Source: Arenicellales bacterium (GTDB taxonomy: Bacteria; Pseudomonadota; Gammaproteobacteria; Arenicellales; JAHEKD01). From it: 57,275 bases of DNA. Shown piece after piece: positions 1 through 8,673 of this stretch. The stretch lies in assembly GCA_028284225.1 (NCBI GenBank), contig JANQSD010000010.1, positions 1 to 57,275 on the forward strand, given 5' to 3'. The first letter of the stretch is position 1. Each line of letters opens with the position of its first letter. The position numbers and the translations under genes were made by a program. The notes beneath the pieces were generated by a model. That model was not told the DNA's origin. It ran no database searches and saw only the letters and a list, made by a program, of their open reading frames with translations.

Positions 1-1
1 A

Positions 2-61
2 AGTATTACCGGTAACTGGAGCATGCTGGGGGATCCATCGGCTTTTCTAAGTCCACAGTAG
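2..61 (+). CDS. 3' end of a gene entering from the left edge
   Basis: The last 19 codons of an open frame end at TAG 59-61, and a strong rho-independent terminator follows at 103-139. The visible end contains a Leu-Gly-Asp-Pro-Ser stretch. That resembles the C-terminal part of some secreted or peptidase-like proteins, but it is too short to assign. The frame was chosen because it is open from the edge and is followed by the terminator. It could be chance. Confidence 0.35.
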   Translation, partial: SITGNWSMLGDPSAFLSPQ

Positions 62-102
62 TGTCAGTGATCGAGTAACTTTTTCAGAAAGTAAGCTAAC
101 GC

Positions 103-139
103 AGGCCTGACAGATAAGCATAACCTGTCAGGCCTTTTC
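103..139 (+). terminator. Rho-independent terminator
   Basis: Perfect 11-bp inverted repeat (AGGCCTGACAG 103-113 and CTGTCAGGCCT 125-135) with an 11-nt loop, followed directly by TTTT. It lies 42 bases after the stop of the gene entering from the left, which it probably ends. Confidence 0.8.
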
Positions 140-276
140 AGAACTCAACGAAGTATCTCAAGGCGGTTATATCCTTTGTCGAAGCAAAGAGCATACTCAT
201 CTTGGGACCTCATCCGAAACGATAACGATTATCACCGGCACGATTGATGAGTGACAACTGCTTGACTGTTCAGTAG

Positions 277-492
277 AGTAGAGCATCCGATGCTAAAGCC
301 AGTGCCAATCTGTACAGCTTGATTGAAACGGCCAAAGCCGATGGCCTTGAATCGTATCAATATTTAAAAATAGTATTTGCTGAACTGTCAAAAGCTTCCA
401 CCGTTGAACAGATTTAAAGCTGCTTCAATTGAAAACCATACTCTGATAAATAAAGCCCTAACTGGCTAGTACGTCTGGTAATTGGCGCTTAC
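277..492 (+). mobile_element. IS66-family remnant (TnpC C-terminus plus right end)
   Basis: Frame 277-417 encodes the C-terminal end of an IS66 TnpC transposase. The family signature Ser-Ala-Asn-Leu-Tyr-Ser-Leu-Ile-Glu-Thr-Ala-Lys is clear, followed by the usual Val-Phe...Leu...Thr-Val-Glu spacing and a stop at 415-417. Downstream, the sequence ending at 492 reads GTAAGCGCCAATTACC on the opposite strand, and GTAAGC is the typical terminal motif of IS66 elements. Upstream the frame is closed by TAG 274-276, so only a 3' fragment remains. The stretch 140-276 between the terminator and this fragment shows no gene. Confidence 0.75.
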
Positions 493-572
493 TAATGAAT
501 GCCCTAATAATTGGCATATGGTTTGGCATTTTGAATCAAGATATGAATCCTCTTGTTTGAACAATCTACCAA

Positions 573-1073
573 TTAATTTGATTCAGGTACTTCTCCTACA
601 GAGCGACAAAAGTCAACAACAGGAAGCAATTTAGTAAAAGTACTTCCCGGATGTTCAACCAATAGTTCACTCGGCGTAATGTTCCGAATTAGAATTTCTG
701 TGGGTCTTGTATTAGGATTGAATGTATACGGGGGAAAATATATCAGATATGCATTGAAAGCAATTCCCACTTCACCCCAGCCTCGTCTTCTAATTTCATT
801 GCCGCTACCACCACCATTATACCAATTATTATATTCAACTTTATTGCCAGTAAGCGCTACACACCAATAGTGTCCAAAAACAGGATAATCTTTAGAGTAA
901 TAAATAGTCTTAGATTCTGCTTCTCCGTTTCCGGCTAATATTGCGGGGAGAAAGTCTAAAAAATCAAAATCTCCCTCTTCTGTAGCATAGGTTGCGATTG
1001 AGATAAATAATGCAAGCAAAGCTGTTAAGAATTTATGGATAATTATTCGATTATAAACAGGGAAACGCATCAT
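573..1073 (-). CDS. Small secreted protein of unknown function
   Basis: A 166-residue protein that I do not recognise. Residues 1-30 form a signal peptide: a basic start (R3, R9, K14), a hydrophobic core (residues 15-27) and an Ala-Thr-Tyr-Ala cleavage region. The mature part is rich in aromatic residues and Gly, with two cysteines (in Tyr-Trp-Cys and Phe-Cys-Arg) that could form a periplasmic disulfide. The gene sits alone between two IS66 remnants whose right ends face it, so it may have been carried or stranded by insertion events. No ribosome site of note was seen. It could be a lineage-specific protein. The signal peptide makes coding likely, while function is unknown. Confidence 0.55.
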   Translation of the reverse strand: MMRFPVYNRIIIHKFLTALLALFISIATYATEEGDFDFLDFLPAILAGNGEAESKTIYYSKDYPVFGHYWCVALTGNKVEYNNWYNGGGSGNEIRRRGWGEVGIAFNAYLIYFPPYTFNPNTRPTEILIRNITPSELLVEHPGSTFTKLLPVVDFCRSVGEVPESN

Positions 1074-1100
1074 TCAATTATACGGGAATCAAGCAGCCAA

Positions 1101-1235
1101 GTAAGCATCATTCTATCATCAATATCAGTTAGGCGACTTGCTTGATTTCCCCGACTTTGGGCAGGTCAATATTCCAGGGGAGTAACGCTTCATAGTCGGC
1201 AACCGTGTTGCAGTACGGAATAGCCTGTTGGCCTG
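1101..1235 (-). mobile_element. IS66-family remnant, opposite orientation
   Basis: On the minus strand, codons ending at TAA 1129-1131 encode the IS66 TnpC C-terminal signature Asp-Tyr-Glu-Ala-Leu-Leu-Pro-Trp-Asn, followed by Val-Gly-Glu-Ile-Lys-Gln-Val-Ala. The plus strand begins GTAAGCATCATTC at 1101, matching an IS66 terminal repeat. Beyond about 1235 the similarity stops. The right end differs from that of the remnant at 277-492 after the first six bases, so these are two different elements. The stretch 1236-1420 holds nothing I can identify. Confidence 0.7.
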
Positions 1236-1421
1236 ACAAGATGAGTAGTGATTCATAGTTGGACAAAAGGAGATTCTTCAGCTATCACCTTGATGTAGTT
1301 TATTTGAAAGCGTGTACCGATTTTTTCTCCAAACTCAGATTCCTCAATACTCAGGGCACTTTATCGGTATTCGAACCCACATACCAAGCACTTTCATGCA
1401 TTAGAATTGGGCAATTTTTTT

Positions 1422-1444
1422 ATTTGCACAGTAATAGTGCAAAT
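1422..1444. promoter_or_regulatory. NtrC-type operator upstream of glnA
   Basis: Perfect 8-bp inverted repeat ATTTGCAC (1422-1429) and GTGCAAAT (1437-1444) with 7 bp between. This matches the TGCAC...GTGCA form of NtrC enhancer sites. It sits about 70 bp upstream of a sigma-54 promoter, a normal distance for an activator that loops to the polymerase. Confidence 0.75.
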
Positions 1445-1514
1445 ATTTTGATAAAATTAGTTAGGGCCAAGACTTATTTTGACTAAAAATCATAGAAAAT
1501 CACTAAAATCAACT

Positions 1515-1532
1515 TTGGCATAATAATTGCAT
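1515..1532 (+). promoter_or_regulatory. Sigma-54 promoter of glnA
   Basis: TTGGCATAATAATTGCAT carries the invariant GG (1517-1518) and GC (1529-1530) exactly 12 bp apart, as required for RpoN. Transcription should start near 1542, about 30 bp before the glnA start. The NtrC-type site at 1422-1444 lies upstream. Confidence 0.85.
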
Positions 1533-1572
1533 AATATAGTTCACCTATTGAACAAATCTGATTGGAGAAAGT

Positions 1573-2985
1573 ATGGCCAGCACAGCTGATATTTTAAAAA
1601 TGATCGAAGACGAGAGTGTTAAATTCGTCGATTTACGATTTACCGACACGAAAGGCAAAGAACAACATGTAACCTTACCGATTAGTGCTGTTGATGAAGA
1701 CCTATTCGAAGATGGAAAGATGTTTGATGGCTCATCGATTGCTGGTTGGAAAGGTATTAACGAGTCAGACATGATCTTAATGCCTGACAAAGATACTGCA
1801 GTTATAGACCCGTTTTATATGGATAAAACGTTGTTAGTACGTTGCGACATCGTGGAACCGGCAACCATGCAAGGTTATGGTCGCGACCCACGCTCAATTG
1901 CTAAGCGTGCGGAAGCTTATTTAAAATCTACTGGCCTTGCTGATGGAGCCTTTTTTGGCCCAGAGCCTGAATTCTTCGTCTTTGATGATGTACGCTGGGG
2001 CGACGACATGCAAGGTAATTACTACCAAATCGATTCATTAGAGGCTGCCTGGAATACCGGCCGTGATTATGAAGAAGGAAACATGGGTCACCGACCCGGT
2101 GTTAAAGGTGGTTATTTCCCTGTGCCTCCTGTTGACTCATTACAAGATGTTCGCTCTGCCATGGTATTGGCCATGCAGGATATGGGACTTGAAGTTGAAG
2201 TTCATCACCACGAGGTTGGCACTGCAGGACAATGTGAGATTGGTACTAAATTTAACACCTTGGTTAAAAAAGCCGACGAAGTACAAATCAATAAATACTG
2301 TATTCATAATGTTGCAGCAGCACATGGTATGACTGCAACCTTTATGCCCAAACCGGTGGTTGGTGATAACGGTAGCGGTATGCATGTACATCAGTCTTTA
2401 TATGCTGAGGGTCAAGCCTTATTTGCCGGTGATGAATACGGCGGATTAAGTGAAATGGCGCTTTACTATATTGGTGGTATTTTTAAACACGCCAGAGCCT
2501 TAAATGCATTCACTAATCCAGCAACTAATAGCTACAAACGTCTTGTTCCGGGTTTCGAAGCACCGGTCATGTTGGCCTATTCGGCTCGTAACCGTTCAGC
2601 GTCTTGCCGTATTCCACATGTTTCCAATCCCAAAGCACGGCGTATTGAGATTCGATTCCCTGATCCTATGGCTAATCCGTATTTAGCTTTTTCCGCTATG
2701 ATGATGGCAGGCCTGGACGGTATCCAGAATAAAATTCACCCCGGCGATCCAATGGATAAAGATCTATATGATTTACCACCTGAAGAAGCCAAAGATATTC
2801 CCACAGTGTGTCACTCATTAGATCAAGCCCTGGAAGCTTTAGATAATGACCGGGAATTTCTTAAGGCCGGCGGTGTATTTACAGACGACTTGATTGATGC
2901 ATATATTGAACTCAAAATGGAAGACGTTAATCGTTTCCGCATGACTACCCATCCTATCGAGTTTGACCTTTATTACAGCCTGTAA
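1573..2985 (+). CDS. glnA: Glutamine synthetase type I
   Basis: Cytoplasmic enzyme that makes glutamine from glutamate, ammonia and ATP, and is the entry point of nitrogen assimilation. The protein has 470 residues, the usual length for dodecameric GSI-beta. Visible family features are the N-terminal Phe-Asp-Gly-Ser-Ser loop, the Pro-Glu-Pro-Glu-Phe-Phe metal-binding segment, the Asn-Gly-Ser-Gly-Met-His-Val-His ATP/metal segment and the Asn-Arg-Ser-Ala active-site loop. The adenylylation site Tyr399 lies in Asp-Leu-Tyr-Asp-Leu-Pro-Pro. It is the target of GlnE, which is encoded at 23570-26341. The ATG at 1573 follows a GGAG ribosome site. A sigma-54 promoter and NtrC site upstream, and glnL-glnG downstream, indicate classical Ntr control. 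Confidence 0.98.
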   Translation: MASTADILKMIEDESVKFVDLRFTDTKGKEQHVTLPISAVDEDLFEDGKMFDGSSIAGWKGINESDMILMPDKDTAVIDPFYMDKTLLVRCDIVEPATMQGYGRDPRSIAKRAEAYLKSTGLADGAFFGPEPEFFVFDDVRWGDDMQGNYYQIDSLEAAWNTGRDYEEGNMGHRPGVKGGYFPVPPVDSLQDVRSAMVLAMQDMGLEVEVHHHEVGTAGQCEIGTKFNTLVKKADEVQINKYCIHNVAAAHGMTATFMPKPVVGDNGSGMHVHQSLYAEGQALFAGDEYGGLSEMALYYIGGIFKHARALNAFTNPATNSYKRLVPGFEAPVMLAYSARNRSASCRIPHVSNPKARRIEIRFPDPMANPYLAFSAMMMAGLDGIQNKIHPGDPMDKDLYDLPPEEAKDIPTVCHSLDQALEALDNDREFLKAGGVFTDDLIDAYIELKMEDVNRFRMTTHPIEFDLYYSL

Positions 2986-3004
2986 ATTTACTTATCCTTA
3001 TCGC

Positions 3005-3028
3005 AACGCCCTGCTTAGCAGGGCGTTT
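3005..3028 (+). terminator. Rho-independent terminator after glnA
   Basis: Perfect 10-bp stem AACGCCCTGC (3005-3014) and GCAGGGCGTT (3018-3027) with a TTA loop and a short T tract. It should partly separate glnA from glnL. It overlaps the NtrC-type site at 3027-3045 by one base. Confidence 0.8.
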
Positions 3029-3045
3029 GCACTATAATAGTGCAA
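3027..3045. promoter_or_regulatory. NtrC-type operator at the glnL start
   Basis: Inverted repeat TTGCAC (3027-3032) and GTGCAA (3040-3045) with 7 bp between, the same form as the site upstream of glnA. Its last base is the first base of the glnL start codon. Bound NtrC would block initiation of glnL-glnG transcription or translation, as known for glnL autoregulation in enterics. Confidence 0.7.
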
Positions 3046-4118
3046 TGTTTTCTGTGTCGACTGACCAAGTTTATTTACTCGACAGCCTTAAAACCGCTGT
3101 GTTGCTCATTAGCAAAGCGAAGATAATTATCTGGGCCAATCCAGCGGCCGAAGAATTTCTGCAGATCAGTAATAATCGCCTTCAGAGCCGCCAAATTTCC
3201 GATATTTTTGAGAATAAAACGCTGATTAATGACTGCCTGGAGCGCCTGGAAAACCACCACAGCCCTATTATCATTAAAGAAATAGCCATCACAGCAACAA
3301 ATCAGAATCGTAATATAGCCACTTGTGCATTTAATCCAATTGCCCACCCCGACTCAAACTCGGCAAATTCTATATTTGCTAGTGTAGAAATCATCTCGGA
3401 AAACCGTTTCAGTATTCTCGAGCCAACATTCAATGACAAAACCAATAGCAGCCACACTCTGTTGCAAGGTATGGCTCACGAGATTAAAAATCCACTTGGG
3501 GGTATTAGAGGTGCGGCCCAATTATTGTCGGCTAATCTGAGTAAGCGTGAGGACAAAGATTATCTAAGTATCATCTTGCATGAAACACAGCGGCTTAATC
3601 AGCTGGTTGATCGAATGTCTGGACACATTAAAGACAAACGTATGTTACCTATAAACGTGCACCGTATCCTGGAACATATTTTTAAACTTTTACAAGCTGA
3701 CAAAGAAAACAGCTTTTCTATAAAACGTGACTACGACCCGTCGTTGCCTGAAATAACCGGTTCAGAATCATCCTTAACTCAGGCTTTTTTAAACCTGGTA
3801 TTGAATGCATCCCAGGCTATCGATGATGACGGCGAAATTATTTTGCGCTCACGCATGGTCTACGGAATCGTAATCAAGGATCATCAACATCGCCAAGCGA
3901 TTCGTATTGATGTTCAGGATAACGGCCCTGGCATTGATGAAACCATTAAACCAAATATTTTCGAACCTTTAGTTTCCTCAAAATCTCACGGTACCGGTAT
4001 TGGTCTATCTATAACTAAAGAAATTATCTCCATGCATAATGGCAAAATTGAATTTACCAGTGAACCGAAAAAAACTATTTTTAGTGTCTTTCTACCTGTC
4101 CTGGAGAGCAAATCATGA
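3045..4118 (+). CDS. glnL: Nitrogen sensor histidine kinase NtrB (GlnL)
   Basis: Cytoplasmic sensor kinase/phosphatase that phosphorylates NtrC when nitrogen is scarce and is switched by the PII protein. The 357 residues hold an N-terminal PAS-like sensor (about 10-120), an HisKA domain with His145 in His-Glu-Ile-Lys-Asn-Pro, and a C-terminal ATPase domain with Asp-Asn-Gly-Pro-Gly-Ile and Gly-Thr-Gly-Ile-Gly-Leu boxes. I chose ATG 3045. An in-frame TTG at 3027 would extend the protein through the operator palindrome. No clear ribosome site is seen. The stop overlaps the glnG start (ATGA), so the two are translationally coupled. Confidence 0.95.
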   Translation: MFSVSTDQVYLLDSLKTAVLLISKAKIIIWANPAAEEFLQISNNRLQSRQISDIFENKTLINDCLERLENHHSPIIIKEIAITATNQNRNIATCAFNPIAHPDSNSANSIFASVEIISENRFSILEPTFNDKTNSSHTLLQGMAHEIKNPLGGIRGAAQLLSANLSKREDKDYLSIILHETQRLNQLVDRMSGHIKDKRMLPINVHRILEHIFKLLQADKENSFSIKRDYDPSLPEITGSESSLTQAFLNLVLNASQAIDDDGEIILRSRMVYGIVIKDHQHRQAIRIDVQDNGPGIDETIKPNIFEPLVSSKSHGTGIGLSITKEIISMHNGKIEFTSEPKKTIFSVFLPVLESKS

Positions 4119-5533
4119 GTCAAGAAAAAATCTGGGTCATAGAGGATGATGCCTCGATTCGCTGGATATTGAATAAGGCATTTGAAAAACTGGATGCGAG
4201 TGTCGATCTTTTTGATAACGCGGAAGATGCGCTGGCGAGGCTTGACAGTGAGTCACCCAGTGTTGTGTTAACCGATATTCGTATGCCCGGTAAAAGCGGC
4301 CTGGTTTTTCTGGAAGAATTTAAACAGCAATATGCCGATATTCCGGTGATTGTGATGACTGCTTTTTCAGATTTACAAACTACCGTGGAAGCGTTTAAAA
4401 AAGGGGCATTTGATTATTTAACCAAGCCGTTTGATATCGATGATGCATTGAATGTTGTCGAAAAGGCTCTGGCCCAAAACAAACAGGACGGCTTTGCTAC
4501 ACCGATAGCGATAGATTCCGAGCATAAAATTGTGGGTGATTCTCCGGCTATACAGAAAATTTTTACTGCGATCGGTCGATTATCACAATCAGACATTAAT
4601 GTGCTCATTTTTGGTGAATCGGGGACCGGTAAAGAATTAGTAGCTAATGCACTGTTCGAAAATAGCCCCAGAAATAAAAAACCGTTTATTACTATTAACA
4701 CAGCCGCTATACCGATTGAATTACTGGAATCGGAACTGTTTGGTCATGAAAAAGGCGCGTTTACAGGGGCCAGTTCCAAACGCATAGGACGCTTTGAACA
4801 AGCCCATATGGGCACATTGTTTCTTGATGAAATTGGCGACATGCCGCTGGAGTTGCAGACCCGCCTGTTACGTGTATTACAGGATGGGCGCTTTTATCGT
4901 GTAGGTGGACATGAGTTAATTCAGTCTGACGTTCGTGTTATTGCTGCAACTAATCAAAACTTAAGTGAGCTGGTTAAAGCAGGGAAATTTCGTGAAGATC
5001 TATATCACCGATTAAATGTGATTCAGATTGAATTACCGCCCTTGCGCCAACGTAAAGAAGATATTCCGCTGCTGGTTAATTATTTTATTAGCCGTAATGC
5101 ACAATCACTTGAGATTGAGCGGAAAATTATCGCCGATCATGCTTTGCAAGCATTAACTGATTACGAGTGGCCAGGAAATATCCGACAACTTGAGAATACT
5201 TGTCGCTGGCTAATGGTCATGACACCTGCCAAAACAATTCAGATTAGTGATCTCCCGGAAGATTTAAGAGACATATCGAAACAGCCCCCCCAATCTCAAC
5301 CTTCTCAAAACTGGCAATTTCAACTGGCCGCCGATATTCAGCAGAATTTGATAAATGGGAATAAAAATCTTTCTAATCTGTATACTCAGACACTAGAGTC
5401 TGTACTCTATGCTCAGGTTTTGGAGCACACAAAAGGTCATAAGATTAATGCAGCAACTATCCTTGGTTGCAGTCGCAACACAATCACACGCAAAATTAAA
5501 GAGCTGAAATTAAATCCAGCTGATTATAAATAA
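4115..5533 (+). CDS. glnG: Nitrogen response regulator NtrC (GlnG)
   Basis: Sigma-54-dependent activator of nitrogen-assimilation genes. The 472 residues show three parts: a receiver domain with acidic pocket Glu10-Asp11-Asp12, phospho-acceptor Asp54 and Lys104; an AAA+ domain with Walker A Gly-Glu-Ser-Gly-Thr-Gly-Lys-Glu near 167-174 and the sigma-54 contact loop Gly-Ala-Phe-Thr-Gly-Ala at 214-219; and a Fis-type helix-turn-helix at the C-terminus. It overlaps glnL by 4 bp. Its likely targets here are the palindromic sites at 1422-1444 and 3027-3045. Confidence 0.97.
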   Translation: MSQEKIWVIEDDASIRWILNKAFEKLDASVDLFDNAEDALARLDSESPSVVLTDIRMPGKSGLVFLEEFKQQYADIPVIVMTAFSDLQTTVEAFKKGAFDYLTKPFDIDDALNVVEKALAQNKQDGFATPIAIDSEHKIVGDSPAIQKIFTAIGRLSQSDINVLIFGESGTGKELVANALFENSPRNKKPFITINTAAIPIELLESELFGHEKGAFTGASSKRIGRFEQAHMGTLFLDEIGDMPLELQTRLLRVLQDGRFYRVGGHELIQSDVRVIAATNQNLSELVKAGKFREDLYHRLNVIQIELPPLRQRKEDIPLLVNYFISRNAQSLEIERKIIADHALQALTDYEWPGNIRQLENTCRWLMVMTPAKTIQISDLPEDLRDISKQPPQSQPSQNWQFQLAADIQQNLINGNKNLSNLYTQTLESVLYAQVLEHTKGHKINAATILGCSRNTITRKIKELKLNPADYK

Positions 5534-5612
5534 GCGCCACAAAACGGTATTTTTCACCACACAGCCGCGAAAAGTCTTAAAATCCCGTTTCATTGTTTTT
5601 ATATGCACTTGA

Positions 5613-6581
5613 ATGGATCATCTTCAGCGTTCGTTATTGAATTGTTTCAGCCTCCAACCTCTGGATCGCACTGCCCATTTGCGTGAAAACCCCAAGTGGT
5701 TAGCTGAGAAGAAAAAACAATCCGGTTCAACGTTCTATTTATTAAACAATGACTCAGTCCTCATAAATGATGCCTATCCTGTCTCGTTTAACTATGATCA
5801 ATTGACCAAGGCAGGCCTTAATCAAGTTGAGCCGATCTATCTTGGTATCAAAAACGAATTAGCCCATTATGCTGTTAACGTGGATGAGATTGAAAGTCTG
5901 CATCAGTCAGTTATTGAGCCAACCTCACTGCGGGATATGACAGATCATATTGACCCGCAGACGGCGTCTATTCTTGCCTATGCACTGGTAATGAATCGTT
6001 GGCACCTGACCACTAAATATTGTCGCCGATGTGGCAGTCGTTATCAATCTGCCCAGGGGGGGCATGTCCTTAAATGCAGTTCGCCTGATTGCAGGCATAC
6101 TGAATTTCCTCGCATCAATCCTGCTGTCATTATGCGTGTTACCTGTGATGACAAGATTTTACTGGCCAGACAGCCCACATGGCCCAAAAATCGTTATTCC
6201 GTATTAGCAGGATTTGTGGAACCTGGTGAAACACTGGAGCATGCGGTTCAACGTGAAGTTATGGAGGAAGCGGGTATAAAAGTGGACCGTGTTTATTACC
6301 ATTCCTCCCAGCCCTGGCCGTTTCCAAATTCATTAATGATTGGTTATTGTGCCGAAACCCGTGATATGAAACTTGATATCGAGAACGATGATCTGGAGAC
6401 TGCTATCTGGCTGGATGCCGATGAACTTAAAGCACAGATGGATCAACGTAACGTCATCTTATCTCCACCCATTTCCATTTCACATCGTCTGATTGAAGAC
6501 TGGTTTATGGACAAAACAGGTCGCTCGATTAAGGAATGGCAGGACATCAAACCCGAGCATATTGTTCATGAAAACGAATAA
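5613..6581 (+). CDS. nudC: NADH pyrophosphatase (NAD-cap decapping) NudC
   Basis: NUDIX enzyme that cleaves NADH, and in characterised homologues removes the NAD cap from RNA. The 322 residues include a zinc ribbon (Cys-Arg-Arg-Cys-Gly and Cys-Ser-Ser-Pro-Asp-Cys), the Nudix box beginning Gly-Phe-Val-Glu-Pro-Gly-Glu-Thr and ending Arg-Glu-Val-Met-Glu-Glu-Ala-Gly, and the NudC-specific Ser-Gln-Pro-Trp-Pro-Phe-Pro-x-Ser motif that separates it from other NUDIX families. The next gene starts inside its last codons, suggesting a two-gene transcript. Confidence 0.95.
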   Translation: MDHLQRSLLNCFSLQPLDRTAHLRENPKWLAEKKKQSGSTFYLLNNDSVLINDAYPVSFNYDQLTKAGLNQVEPIYLGIKNELAHYAVNVDEIESLHQSVIEPTSLRDMTDHIDPQTASILAYALVMNRWHLTTKYCRRCGSRYQSAQGGHVLKCSSPDCRHTEFPRINPAVIMRVTCDDKILLARQPTWPKNRYSVLAGFVEPGETLEHAVQREVMEEAGIKVDRVYYHSSQPWPFPNSLMIGYCAETRDMKLDIENDDLETAIWLDADELKAQMDQRNVILSPPISISHRLIEDWFMDKTGRSIKEWQDIKPEHIVHENE

Positions 6582-7137
6582 TCCTGTTTTTGGGTACGGA
6601 CTAATCGTTACCGCCTGTGCCTGGGCGATTGCTGCTGTCATTATCGGATTTAAATACCAACAAAAGTCTTTTTTACTTACGTCTTTTTTGGCTGTGTTAG
6701 CACTATTGTCAGTGGTAACCGGCGTTATAATTATCGGCAGATTAGCACAGATCAATACAGCACTGAACCAGAAGCATACAGAGCAAGATGTGAAACTTGC
6801 CAGTTTAATTCATCTATCGGCGATGAGTGGTTATTTGATTCCTCTAGCCAATATCCTATTACCCTTTTATCTATGGACAAAATATCGTCATAAATCAAAG
6901 TTTGTTTACGAGTCCGGACTTGAGGCGGTTAATTTTCAACTTACTTGCGGCGTTTATTTACTATCCGCATTGATGCTGTGTGCCCTGTTTATTGGATTCG
7001 TCATTCTACCGATTGTGTTGGCATATCAGCTTCTGTTTACAATCATAGCCTTTACTGTTACATGCAAAAATAAGCGTTATCATTATCCTGGCAACCTGAA
7101 TTTTATTATGAATAAATTCGCCCTGGAGAGCACTTAA
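6568..7137 (+). CDS. DUF4870-type membrane protein
   Basis: A 189-residue inner-membrane protein with about four to five hydrophobic segments. The central part has the DUF4870/Tic20-like pattern: a Ser-Leu-Ile-His-Leu segment, Pro-Leu-Ala-Asn-Ile-Leu-Leu-Pro, then Glu-Ala-Val-Asn-Phe-Gln before another hydrophobic pair. The start ATG 6568 lies inside the nudC stop region (14-bp overlap). An upstream ATG at 6493 would add 25 non-hydrophobic residues deep in nudC and is less likely. Molecular function is unknown for the family. Confidence 0.75.
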   Translation: MKTNNPVFGYGLIVTACAWAIAAVIIGFKYQQKSFLLTSFLAVLALLSVVTGVIIIGRLAQINTALNQKHTEQDVKLASLIHLSAMSGYLIPLANILLPFYLWTKYRHKSKFVYESGLEAVNFQLTCGVYLLSALMLCALFIGFVILPIVLAYQLLFTIIAFTVTCKNKRYHYPGNLNFIMNKFALEST

Positions 7138-7249
7138 ATCCGAAATATGCTATAAAAGTCTAGTGCGATGAATTCCATTGCATTTTCCGGGTTAAAAAAT
7201 TTCAAATTACAGGTTAGAATCGGGCACCTAATCCAACAATCTATTCGAA

Positions 7250-7420
7250 ATGGACTACAAAATTTACATGTGTGTGATCTGCGGGTTTATCTATGATGAA
7301 TCCAAAGGCTGGCCAGATGACGACATTGCTCCCGGCACTAAATGGGAAGACGTGCCCGATACATGGATTTGCCCTGATTGTGACGCCGGCAAAGAAGACT
7401 TTGAAATGATTGAAATGTAA
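7250..7420 (+). CDS. Rubredoxin
   Basis: A 56-residue one-iron electron carrier. The two Cys pairs that ligate iron are plain: Cys8-x-x-Cys11-Gly and Cys41-Pro-x-Cys44. The family spacing [11 protein letters not shown] lies between them. The length is exactly typical. It stands alone on the plus strand, with 113 bp upstream and convergent prmB ending 3 bp downstream. The electron partner is unknown: no reductase is adjacent. It could serve an alkane hydroxylase, a peroxide or NO detoxification enzyme, or another oxidoreductase. Confidence 0.95.
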   Translation: MDYKIYMCVICGFIYDESKGWPDDDIAPGTKWEDVPDTWICPDCDAGKEDFEMIEM

Positions 7421-7422
7421 GC

Positions 7423-8331
7423 CTAGAGTCCAAGCTTGGCTATTTTAGTCTGATACTCAATCAATTCTTCTCGACTGATAACCAGCACCACCGATTCCCC
7501 GCTCGCAGACATCATCCAGTTTAACGGCACTTGATCTAATGCTGCTTCAAGCGCCGGCGCGGCTGTACCGGCCTCAAGTATAAGACTGCCTGAATCATTC
7601 AGATGTTGTGCACAGTGATTCAGAATAGTGGCAATGCTATCCAATCCCTCAACTCCAGCAACTAAAGCCATTTCAGGCTCGTACCGATATTCCTGGGGTA
7701 ACTTTGCCATATTGACATGTGAAACATAGGGCGGATTACACAGAATCAAATCATAACAATTGTGTACATTGTTGAACAAATCGCTGTGTATAGTCTTAAC
7801 ACGTTGTGTAAGTTCATAGGCTTCAATATTGTGCTGACAAACTTCCAGAGCAGGCTTTGATAAATCAGCCAGATCAACATCGGCATTATCAAAATACAAT
7901 GCCGCAGAAATTCCAATACTGCCACCCCCACAGCACAAATCCAAAATAGATGAAACCCGGCTTATATTAACCCAGGGTTCAAAACAATCTACAATCCATT
8001 CGCCCAGATGGGACCTTGGCACCAACACCCGTTCGTCGACATAAAACCGGTGCCCGGCAAACCAAATTTGATTGATTAAATAGGCAAGTGGCTTTTTTGT
8101 CTTGATTCGATTTTCAACTAACTCACGACCCAGCTTAACCTGATCTGCAGTCAGGACTTTATTCCAGCCGTCCTCAAAATCACCATAGTCAAAGTCAGCA
8201 ATAAAAGAAGCCAACCATAGTGCTTCATCTTGTGCATCTTGCGAGCCATGACCATAATAAAGATCGACTTTTTCTAATTCAGATGCAGCCCAGGCAGCAA
8301 AATCCTCCACTGAAAGATTTTCAGTGTTCAT
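7423..8331 (-). CDS. prmB: Ribosomal protein L3 glutamine methyltransferase PrmB
   Basis: SAM-dependent N5-glutamine methyltransferase of the PrmB/PrmC group. In the 302 residues the SAM motif is Asp-Leu-Cys-Cys-Gly-Gly-Gly-Ser-Ile-Gly (131-140) and the catalytic Asn-Pro-Pro-Tyr is at 199-202. The N-terminal helical domain (residues 1-100) and length fit PrmB, which methylates L3, rather than the shorter PrmC. The start ATG is at 8331. It is transcribed toward rubredoxin and lies just downstream of rpmE on the same strand. Confidence 0.9.
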   Translation of the reverse strand: MNTENLSVEDFAAWAASELEKVDLYYGHGSQDAQDEALWLASFIADFDYGDFEDGWNKVLTADQVKLGRELVENRIKTKKPLAYLINQIWFAGHRFYVDERVLVPRSHLGEWIVDCFEPWVNISRVSSILDLCCGGGSIGISAALYFDNADVDLADLSKPALEVCQHNIEAYELTQRVKTIHSDLFNNVHNCYDLILCNPPYVSHVNMAKLPQEYRYEPEMALVAGVEGLDSIATILNHCAQHLNDSGSLILEAGTAAPALEAALDQVPLNWMMSASGESVVLVISREELIEYQTKIAKLGL

Positions 8332-8372
8332 TTAGTTATTTGATATTGAGATATATTCCCTAAGGGAACTGA

Positions 8373-8582
8373 TCAAGATTTTTTGCGCTTGTACTTGTCG
8401 CGGAATCGTCCGACCCGGCCAGCAGTGTCAACAATTTTTTGTTTACCGGTATAAAACGGATGGCAAGCTGAACAGATTTCCACCGTCAAATCCTGACCCA
8501 ATGTTGAACGAGTTTCAAAGCTATTACCACAGGCACATGTGACTTTAATCGTCTCGTATTTAGGATGAATATCAGCTTTCAT
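8373..8582 (-). CDS. rpmE: Ribosomal protein L31 (zinc-binding form)
   Basis: Large-subunit ribosomal protein, 69 residues from the ATG at 8582, which gives the canonical N-terminus Met-Lys-x-x-Ile-His-Pro. A longer start at 8612 would add ten unsupported residues. Four cysteines (Cys16, Cys18, Cys37, Cys40 in Cys-Ala-Cys and Cys-Ser-x-Cys-His) mark the zinc-containing type, which can be replaced by a Zn-free paralogue under zinc starvation. A basic tail follows. It lies between rho and prmB on the same strand. Confidence 0.95.
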   Translation of the reverse strand: MKADIHPKYETIKVTCACGNSFETRSTLGQDLTVEICSACHPFYTGKQKIVDTAGRVGRFRDKYKRKKS

Positions 8583-8673
8583 AAGTAGTTCCTCGATTTT
8601 ATTTCTGCCCAATATTGCGTCAGAAATACAGGGCGGGGAATAATATATAATATTGTTCTAAATTACAAGTTTT

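Noticed and set aside
1259..1486. A 75-residue plus-strand frame upstream of glnA
   Set aside because: It begins with TTG, overlaps the NtrC operator region, shows no ribosome site and no recognisable features. The region is regulatory.
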